NCBI GenBank assembly: GCA_031264715.1
Contig: JAISDP010000337.1
Coordinates: 1 to 7,172, forward strand
From: Bacteroidales bacterium
GTDB lineage: Bacteria > Bacteroidota > Bacteroidia > Bacteroidales > UBA4181
Direction of reading: 5' to 3'
Length of the DNA: 7,172 nucleotides
Below, in pieces: positions 1 through 4,889 of this stretch (positions are counted from its first letter, which is position 1; each line of letters starts with the position of its first letter). The notes under the pieces were generated by a model, which saw nothing but the letters and a program-made list of their open reading frames with translations, ran no database searches and was not told the DNA's origin. The position numbers and the translations under genes are program-made.

Positions 1-70
1 GGATCATATTTCGGGCAATAGGTTTAATTTGCATTGAGATTTTTTATGCTTTTATTTTTGTGGAAAAACA

Positions 71-102
71 TTTGGTACCTATTTTGATAATACATATCTT
101 TG
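71..102 (+). promoter_or_regulatory. Bacteroidetes-type promoter of the L31 gene
   Basis: TTTG at 71-74 and TATCTTTG at 95-102 are separated by 20 bp. This is an exact match to the -33 (TTTG) and -7 (TAnnTTTG) boxes recognised by the primary sigma factor of Bacteroidetes. Transcription would begin near 108-110, giving a leader of about 43 nt before the L31 start codon at 152. The leader is AT-rich and has no strong Shine-Dalgarno sequence, as is usual in this phylum. The match is seen directly; the transcription start is inferred. Confidence 0.75.
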
Positions 103-151
103 CTGCCCTGAAATTCGAACGTAATAATTTATAATAAGCAGATAATAAGCA

Positions 152-409
152 ATGAAGAAGGACATTCATCCGAAGAATTACCGTTTGGTTGCGTTTAAAG
201 ATATGTCGAATGACTATACCTTTATTACACGGTCTACCGCTAATTCGCGCGAAACAATCGAAATAGACGGTACAGAATATCCATTGATCAAGTTGGAAAT
301 TTCCAACACATCGCACCCGTTCTATACAGGTAAGATGAAGCTGGTAGATACCGCCGGACGTGTGGATAAGTTCATGAACCGGTATAAAGATCATTACAAG
401 AAGAAATAA
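152..409 (+). CDS. rpmE2: 50S ribosomal protein L31 type B
   Basis: This 85-residue protein is a structural component of the large ribosomal subunit, placed at the subunit interface near the central protuberance. It begins with the MKKDIHPKNYR-type N-terminus of the L31 family and carries the family core HPFYTG at residues 55-60, followed by a basic tail rich in Lys, Arg and Tyr. It has no cysteine at all, so it cannot form the CxxC zinc site of type A L31; this, with the length of 80-90 residues, makes it the zinc-independent type B (C-minus) form. The ATG at 152 is the only start that yields the complete family N-terminus. An exact Bacteroidetes promoter lies about 50 bp upstream, so it probably has its own transcript. 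The stop is followed only by a 4-bp-stem hairpin, not a convincing terminator. Many bacteria induce type B L31 under zinc limitation, but Bacteroidetes often have only this form and I see no Zur-like operator. Confidence 0.96.
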   Translation: MKKDIHPKNYRLVAFKDMSNDYTFITRSTANSRETIEIDGTEYPLIKLEISNTSHPFYTGKMKLVDTAGRVDKFMNRYKDHYKKK

Positions 410-414
410 ATATT

Positions 415-546
415 CTCCTGCAAGGAGTAAGCTTCGGATTTCATCATGTCATGAGATTCGAAGTTTTTGGTTTTACTAAAGTAACCTGTCGTCAGGCTGC
501 GAAGCTCGAAATCCGAACCCGCATTGCCAGACACAAATAGATGTCT
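415..546. repeat. Cluster of inverted repeats downstream of L31, possible structured RNA
   Basis: This non-coding stretch contains several complementary arms: CTCC 415-418 with GGAG 424-427; a perfect 10-bp pair TTCGGATTTC 433-442 with GAAATCCGAA 508-517; a 4-bp hairpin CCTG 485-488 with CAGG 493-496 nested inside that pair; and AGACA 529-533 with TGTCT 542-546. Together they could fold a structured 3' UTR or a small RNA. No T-run follows, so it is not an intrinsic terminator. I do not recognise a known RNA family. Confidence 0.35.
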
Positions 547-603
547 CCATGCGCAAACTCGCACCTCGTCTACATCGTCGTACTTGTCCATATTTTTTTG
601 CTA

Positions 604-636
604 CTGTCACAGTGGTCTTGAACGCTGACAATGTGG
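604..636. repeat. Dispersed hairpin-like repeat, copy 1
   Basis: The 14 bases CAGTGGTCTTGAAC at 610-623 recur exactly at 1608-1621, on the far side of the HAD gene. The similarity extends on both sides: both copies start with CTGTCA and have CTGACA just after the core, which gives partial dyad symmetry (TGTCA 605-609 with TGACA 626-630). It is a degenerate hairpin in this copy and a better one in copy 2. Function unknown; it is probably a member of a dispersed intergenic repeat family. Confidence 0.5.
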
Positions 637-702
637 ACTATAATACAAAGAAAAAAATATAACGTCTCAAAAAAGAATGAACCATAATTTCGAATAGCAT
701 TT

Positions 703-731
703 TTTGGCACGATATTTGAATGTTATATTTT
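703..731 (+). promoter_or_regulatory. Candidate promoter, overlapping sigma-54-like and Bacteroidetes sigma-70-type motifs
   Basis: Two readings overlap. TTTG at 703-706 and TATATTTT at 724-731, 17 bp apart, match 11 of 12 positions of the Bacteroidetes -33/-7 consensus. Independently, TTGGCACG at 704-711, four bases, then TTGAA at 716-720 match the sigma-54 pattern TGGCACG-N4-TTGCA in every position except the -12 cytosine, which is A (719). Transcription would start near 730-738 and would run into the terminator at 791-828 about 55-90 nt later, and then into the HAD gene if it read through. Which sigma factor acts here, if any, is undecided. Confidence 0.4.
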
Positions 732-790
732 TAGTTTCATAGTAGCAGTAGTTTTTCTCATAAGTTAGTAGTTGTAAATGTTAGTAATTT

Positions 791-828
791 GAAAGGGCCG
801 TTCGGGAGAACCGCTCTTTTTTGTTTTT
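791..828 (+). terminator. Intrinsic terminator or attenuator upstream of the HAD gene
   Basis: GTTC at 800-803 pairs with GAAC at 808-811 across a GGGA loop. After one C/C mismatch the stem continues for eight more pairs (GAAAGGGC 791-798 with GCTCTTTT 813-820, including G-U pairs), and a T-rich tail runs to 828. The T-run is on the plus strand, so it acts on rightward transcription. It lies 382 bases after the L31 stop and 46 bases before the HAD start. It could therefore end a long L31 3' UTR, end a small RNA begun near 735, or attenuate the HAD transcript. Confidence 0.75.
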
Positions 829-873
829 GTACATTCTTCTCCACATCAACATAGTTTTGCATCATTTTTGTAC

Positions 874-1563
874 ATGATTAGATCGAAAATTAAAGTCAAA
901 AATGTCATATGCCGGGGAGTCATATTCGATTTTAACGGGACGCTCTTCTGGGATACCAAGCTGCACAACGAAGCCTGGCGACTCTTTCTTGATAAGTACA
1001 ATATACATATTTCCGACGAAGAGATGTTTCAACGCATCCACGGTAAAAATAACCGCGACATATTTGTGGAAATATTTCATGATACATTGCCAAAAGAGCT
1101 AATTCCGGGAATGGGCTTGGAAAAAGAGCGGATATACCAGCAATTATGCCTCCAATCGGGTTTGGAACTAGCTCCGGGGGCAACAGATTTTTTCGATTTC
1201 CTTACGGCACAAGGCATTGCTTATACCATTGCTACTGCGTCGGACAAGGAAAATGTCGATTTCTATTTCGAGCATCTCGGTCTGGAACAGTGGTTCGAAT
1301 ATGACAGGGTAGCATACAATGACGGAAAAATCACCGGCAAACCTACTCCCGATATTTACCTGAAAGCGATGTCGGCGATTGGCCGGGAACCTTCTGAAGT
1401 AATCGTTTTTGAAGATGCCGTAGCAGGTATTCATGCTGCCGAAAATGCACATGCGGGACAGATCATCATTGTCGACTCCAATAACGATGATTACAACTGT
1501 TGGGATTACCAAAGAATCAGAAACTTCGATGAAGTGGACAGAGGCTTATGGCAGATGGGATGA
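874..1563 (+). CDS. HAD-superfamily hydrolase, beta-phosphoglucomutase-like
   Basis: This 229-residue cytosolic protein has the size and motif order of subfamily I HAD phosphatases and phosphomutases, with a small helical cap between motifs I and II. Motif I is DFNGT at residues 19-23, giving the nucleophile Asp19. Motif II is Thr121 in TIATAS, motif III is Lys156 in GKPTPD, and motif IV is Glu180-Asp181 in FEDAVAGIHAA. His31 lines up with the conserved cap-hinge histidine of Lactococcus beta-phosphoglucomutase (His20 there). The family binds Mg2+ and forms an aspartyl-phosphate; likely substrates are sugar phosphates, but the exact one cannot be read from sequence. The oddity is Asn21 where most members have the second Asp, the general acid/base. 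ATG at 874 is chosen because it leaves a short N-terminus before the first strand; a TTG at 868 is possible. No Shine-Dalgarno sequence is evident. The gene stands alone, preceded by a terminator and followed by non-coding repeats. Confidence 0.88.
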   Translation: MIRSKIKVKNVICRGVIFDFNGTLFWDTKLHNEAWRLFLDKYNIHISDEEMFQRIHGKNNRDIFVEIFHDTLPKELIPGMGLEKERIYQQLCLQSGLELAPGATDFFDFLTAQGIAYTIATASDKENVDFYFEHLGLEQWFEYDRVAYNDGKITGKPTPDIYLKAMSAIGREPSEVIVFEDAVAGIHAAENAHAGQIIIVDSNNDDYNCWDYQRIRNFDEVDRGLWQMG

Positions 1564-1603
1564 ACGGCGAAAACAAATGTACCGTCAGGCTACGCAGTAC
1601 ACC

Positions 1604-1634
1604 CTGTCAGTGGTCTTGAACCTGACAGCGGTGG
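1604..1634. repeat. Dispersed hairpin repeat, copy 2
   Basis: CTGTCAG at 1604-1610 and CTGACAG at 1622-1628 form a perfect 7-bp inverted repeat with an 11-base loop. The loop and part of the stem contain the 14-base core (1608-1621) that is identical to 610-623. It begins 40 bp after the HAD stop and ends just before the 42-bp tandem array. Its TGGTC-nn-GAA portion resembles the GATGGTC-nnn-GAA portion of the array units but is out of phase with them by 18 bp, so it may be a diverged relative. No T-run follows, so a terminator role is doubtful. Confidence 0.55.
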
Positions 1635-1639
1635 TAAAA

Positions 1640-1933
1640 TGTACGCAATTTTTTATCCTCACAACGTTGAGGGTCGAAGAATGTACACAATATATGACCA
1701 ATGACATGTTGATAGTCAAAGAATGTACGCAATTTTTTACCCTCACAACGTTGATGGTCGAAGAATGTACACAATATATGACCAATGACACGTTGATGGT
1801 CAAAGAATGTGCACGATTTCTTACCCTCACAACGTTGATGGTCAAAAAACGTTCACGAGATATGACCATTGACACGTCAATAGTCAAAGAGTGTACACAA
1901 TATATGACCGTCACAACGTTAATGTCCCCGGAA
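1640..1933. repeat. Seven-unit tandem array of 42-bp repeats with alternating A/B units
   Basis: Units begin at 1640, 1682, 1724, 1766, 1808, 1850 and 1892, exactly 42 bp apart with no indels. Two types alternate. A units (1640, 1724, 1808) have TTACCCTCACAACGTTGATG-like centres, and B units (1682, 1766, 1850, 1892) have TATATGACCAATGACACGTT-like centres, so the higher-order period is 84 bp. A1 and A2 differ at two bases, and so do B1 and B2; units five and six are more diverged. The last is a hybrid with a B left half and A-like TCACAACGTT, and it decays after 1926. Because 42 is a multiple of three the array stays open in frames on both strands, but the A1/A2 and B1/B2 differences are all amino-acid-changing in the plus-strand frame, so a protein is unlikely. 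It lies between the convergent HAD and PorW-like genes. Function unknown. Confidence 0.88.
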
Positions 1934-2019
1934 GGAATGTCTGACGGACAAAATACGCATGAAATGGTTCGACCGTTCATCCATGCTTTCATCGGGAAAT
2001 ATGTTCTACCGATCTGCCC

Positions 2020-2036
2020 CCCCATACGGGGTTTTT
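2020..2036 (+). terminator. Weak terminator-like hairpin downstream of the repeat array
   Basis: CCCC at 2020-2023 and GGGG at 2028-2031 pair across an ATAC loop and are followed by five T at 2032-2036. The stem is only four base pairs, though all G-C, so it is a borderline intrinsic terminator for plus-strand transcripts coming from the HAD gene and array. It sits 42 bases beyond the minus-strand stop codon at 2078-2080, and there is no T-run on the minus strand to serve the PorW-like gene. Confidence 0.35.
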
Positions 2037-2077
2037 GTCCGTGGGTCGGCTCCTGTTTTTCTATTGATATGGTTCGA

Positions 2078-4729
2078 CTATTGTTTTAGATATTCTTTTT
2101 TGAAAAATTCGATATAATCTTCAATCTTCTTATCCTGTTCCAAAATGGCGTAATTGCTTTCGGAGATCAGGAAAGTCGAGTATTCGTACTTGACGTTCTT
2201 CATCAGTCCGGGTTCCCTCACGAACGCCAGGTAGTATCCCTGTGCATGTTGCAGGTCGGTAAATCCGGTCACCATCAGCAGGACGTGCCTGTCGTCGATA
2301 TTATTGCGCACTACCTCTAATTTAACATTGATGAAATGGTCGAGGTTGAAGTTCAGCATATCGAAAGAGAGCTGATTGATATTTTCTTTCGAATCGATCA
2401 TCCAGCCGAAGTAATACGCGCCTGTTTCGCTGTAGGCATATATTGATTTTGCGCGTTCCGCCCGGTCGGCCTGCTTCATCGTGGGATCCTTGCCGTCGAT
2501 AAAGTCTATCAGATTCTGTGCTTCGGCTGCAATATCGCTTCCCGGATAGTCGGTGGTGATCTTCTTCATTTCTGCGCGCATCGCTTCGTTGGTTCCAGCC
2601 AGTTTCCCTGCCGATATAGCTTTCAGGTAGGCAAATTTCGGCGCGAGGGCATCCTTCGGGAAACGTTCCATGGCATCGTTGGCAAGGTTGATCACCGACC
2701 GGTATTCGCTACGGTTGTACTGGCCGTATGTCTGTTCGTACAACTGTTCCGATTCGCCTTTTTGCTGCGCCAGTTTGTCGAGATAGGTCGGGTCGAGGAT
2801 GATCCTGGCATAGATGCTTTCGGGCGCTTTGGCCAGCAACAGGTTCCTGTACCTTTCGGCTTCGGCGGCTTTGCCCTGTTTGTTATACAACCGGTACAGG
2901 TAATAATACGACGGCACAACGTAGTCGCTTTGCGGGTAACGGCGTATCAGGTCTTCATACTGCGCCGCAGCCGGCGCGTATTCTTCAAAATCGTTGTTGT
3001 AGATATATCCTGCGGCATACAGGCTTTCTTCGATCATCCGGTCGGAAGCCCGCATCATCGAATCGGTAAGCGGGATGTTCTGCAAATAATATCCGGGAGT
3101 GTAAATATCCTGTATCTTCTGAGCCCCTGCAACCGGCGCATTGTCATCGACGCTTTCCGCAGCCATGGCTATTTCCACGGTACCCTTGTTCTTCCGGCGC
3201 CAGTTGTCTTCGAGATTACGCCGGCCCCATTTCACCTGGAACTCGCCGATACCCTGGCTTACCGTAGTGGGATTATAGAAATACCACTGCGTTTTTGAGG
3301 TTGGGTCCGACAAGGTGGTACGCCGCCCGATATTACTGTAATATTGCTGCAAACGGATGGCTTCGGCTTCTTTCTCCTTTTGTTCCTTGAGCTGTAGCTC
3401 GGAAATGATGCCGTTGATCAGCCTGCTGCGCTCGGCATCCGACATCCGGGCAATGCGCTGCACGCTGTCCTGGAAATGTACCGTATTGAGGTTGTATACC
3501 AGCGCATCCAGGTTCTTGGCTTTGGCCGCTATCTGGGCATAGTCGGGGTATGTGGGCTGCATGTTCACCATAGCGCTGTCGTAATAAGCCTGGGCGGGAA
3601 TATATTCGCGACGATCGTAGAAAAGGTTAGCCAGCGTCAGGTACGATTTTGTTTTTTGCGGCAAATTACCGGTCGATGCCTGCGCCGATTTCCGGAAATA
3701 TTCGATGGCCTTATCCGTATTGCCTTCGTAAAGCTCTATTTCGGCCAACGCATAGTATATCTGGTCTTGATATTCGGTATTCTTGCTGTCGCGCAGCATT
3801 TTGTTCAACTGCTTCTTGACGTCGCGAATGTCGGCTCCACTGCTCTTGGATGCCGTAGCGCGGCTGATGGTGGCATTGAACGACATTTCGTAGGGCGGGT
3901 TCATGCGGATCACCTTCTGGAACATAGCGGAAGCCCGCGCGTAATCTTTCTGTTCCATGTAAAGCTGCGCCAGCACATAGCAGTAACGCATTTTGGTCTT
4001 TTTATGACGGGTATCTCCCAGGGCGCGGTTCAAGTATTCGACGGCGCCGGCATAATGTTTCTGCCTGATATGCCAGTCGGCAGTGGTCGCATTCAATTCC
4101 GACCTTAATGCTTTCCTGTTTGGGAAATCCTTATCTTCCCTCAATTCGGCGAGCACGCGGCCTGCTTCGGCTAAATTCTTATCCAGTATCAGCGCCTTTG
4201 CCCGCCACAACCGGGCTTCGTACAGGCTCTTTTCCCCCGGAAATTCGGTTTCCATAAAGTTAAACGTCTGCAAAGCCTGGAAGTATTGGTTGGTATAGAC
4301 ATACGACTTACCAATGATCATGTAGCAATCGCTTATGTATTTGTTAAATTCCCGCTTGTCGTAGAACTTTTTCTCGGCAGGCGACATGCCCGATTTCCCT
4401 ACTTTGGGCTTCACCTTGATGGAATGGAGATTGGCGGCCTTGGTTGCTTTCTTTGCAGCGGTTTCCATATCGCCCGATACGGCTTGGGCCACAGCATCAT
4501 TGCCATACAGGAAAATCGGAAGCATTTGTGTGTAATCGTCCTGCCCGCTCTGTTCGGCCTTTTTAATACCGCTTTTGTAGCTTTCCCTGGCGTTGAACAG
4601 GACGTTGAAACGTGTGGTGACGTTGTGGTAGGTCCGGGTAATGCCGGTATTCTTCTCGGTGCTGCATCCCGGGAATACCATCACAACCGCCACGCCAATC
4701 CATATGATATAAAAAAACCTTTCCTTCAA
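2078..4729 (-). CDS. porW: TPR lipoprotein, PorW/SprE-like type IX secretion component
   Basis: This 883-residue protein resembles PorW of Porphyromonas gingivalis and SprE of Flavobacterium johnsoniae, an outer-membrane-associated lipoprotein needed for type IX secretion and, in gliding species, motility. Published work on PorW places it between the PorK/PorN ring and the outer-membrane translocon. Residues 1-21 are a signal peptide with a basic start and hydrophobic core, ending in a lipobox-like FPGC with Cys22 as the lipidated residue (Pro at -2 is unusual). The following segment (about 30-80, RTYHNVTTRFNVLFNARESY) is the SprE/PorW N-terminal signature. Several TPR-like helical pairs follow, roughly at 130-310, 330-400 and 555-650, then the family-type C-terminus (about 775-883). 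The length is near SprE and longer than PorW. The start is TTG at 4729: the next in-frame ATG (residue 17) would destroy the signal peptide, and an in-frame stop lies at 4768-4766 with no ATG between. It lies 160 bp downstream of the TonB receptor gene. Homology is judged from remembered family features. Confidence 0.78.
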   Translation of the reverse strand: MKERFFYIIWIGVAVVMVFPGCSTEKNTGITRTYHNVTTRFNVLFNARESYKSGIKKAEQSGQDDYTQMLPIFLYGNDAVAQAVSGDMETAAKKATKAANLHSIKVKPKVGKSGMSPAEKKFYDKREFNKYISDCYMIIGKSYVYTNQYFQALQTFNFMETEFPGEKSLYEARLWRAKALILDKNLAEAGRVLAELREDKDFPNRKALRSELNATTADWHIRQKHYAGAVEYLNRALGDTRHKKTKMRYCYVLAQLYMEQKDYARASAMFQKVIRMNPPYEMSFNATISRATASKSSGADIRDVKKQLNKMLRDSKNTEYQDQIYYALAEIELYEGNTDKAIEYFRKSAQASTGNLPQKTKSYLTLANLFYDRREYIPAQAYYDSAMVNMQPTYPDYAQIAAKAKNLDALVYNLNTVHFQDSVQRIARMSDAERSRLINGIISELQLKEQKEKEAEAIRLQQYYSNIGRRTTLSDPTSKTQWYFYNPTTVSQGIGEFQVKWGRRNLEDNWRRKNKGTVEIAMAAESVDDNAPVAGAQKIQDIYTPGYYLQNIPLTDSMMRASDRMIEESLYAAGYIYNNDFEEYAPAAAQYEDLIRRYPQSDYVVPSYYYLYRLYNKQGKAAEAERYRNLLLAKAPESIYARIILDPTYLDKLAQQKGESEQLYEQTYGQYNRSEYRSVINLANDAMERFPKDALAPKFAYLKAISAGKLAGTNEAMRAEMKKITTDYPGSDIAAEAQNLIDFIDGKDPTMKQADRAERAKSIYAYSETGAYYFGWMIDSKENINQLSFDMLNFNLDHFINVKLEVVRNNIDDRHVLLMVTGFTDLQHAQGYYLAFVREPGLMKNVKYEYSTFLISESNYAILEQDKKIEDYIEFFKKEYLKQ

Positions 4730-4806
4730 ACTTTCAAGTATATGCTGATGCTGATTCCATAATTTTTATCATCTTCGGAATCCCATATAAGTTTTGGATA
4801 AACGCA

Positions 4807-4814
4807 CAAAGTAA
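4807..4814 (-). promoter_or_regulatory. Possible -7 box for the PorW-like gene
   Basis: On the minus strand, positions 4814-4807 read TTACTTTG, matching seven of eight positions of the Bacteroidetes -7 element TAnnTTTG. Transcription would begin near 4800 and give a leader of about 70 nt. No good TTTG is present at the -33 distance, so this is tentative. The rest of the 160-bp gap (4730-4889) is AT-rich and has no convincing terminator for the upstream receptor gene, so read-through is also possible. Confidence 0.3.
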
Positions 4815-4889
4815 CAAAAAAATGTCCGTATTACTTAACTGATTTTCATGAAAGATATTTTGCAGCCTGAGAAATTTTACCGCAACAGC

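Noticed and set aside
415..427. Hairpin CTCC-TGCAA-GGAG after the L31 stop as its terminator.
   Set aside because: The stem has only four base pairs and no T-run follows.
394..591. A 65-codon minus-strand reading frame in the gap after L31.
   Set aside because: It has an ATG after an A-rich stretch, but overlaps the 3' end of L31, matches no family I recognise, and its sequence is largely made of the inverted repeats at 415-546. It could be a small gene or a remnant, but nothing supports it positively.
1640..1933. The 42-bp array as a CRISPR.
   Set aside because: Similarity runs through the whole 42-bp unit and there are no unique spacers separating short constant repeats; no cas genes are nearby.
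1640..1933. The array as replication iterons.
   Set aside because: Units are about twice the usual iteron length, there is no Rep gene, DnaA box cluster or plasmid gene, and the neighbours are ordinary chromosomal genes.
1585..2025. A 146-codon minus-strand reading frame across the same repeats.
   Set aside because: It is the mirror of the same effect: a repeat whose length is a multiple of three is open on both strands. No ribosome binding site, domain or conserved feature supports it.
1433..2089. A 218-codon plus-strand reading frame encoding 14-residue repeats (CTQ...TTLMVEE).
   Set aside because: It starts inside the HAD gene, overlaps the end of the PorW-like gene, and owes its length to a 42-bp repeat with no stop in this frame. 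The base changes between paired units are amino-acid-changing, not silent, and there is no signal peptide or recognisable domain.
4286..4762. Long plus-strand reading frames opposite the PorW-like and receptor genes (for example 4286-4762, 3476-4108, 5103-5645).
   Set aside because: They lie antisense to long genes with clear family features and have no recognisable domains; their length follows from the codon use of the genes on the other strand.
4843..4853. TTTCATGAAA palindrome in the gap after the receptor gene as a terminator.
   Set aside because: It is a short, loop-less AT-rich palindrome without a following T-run on the minus strand.
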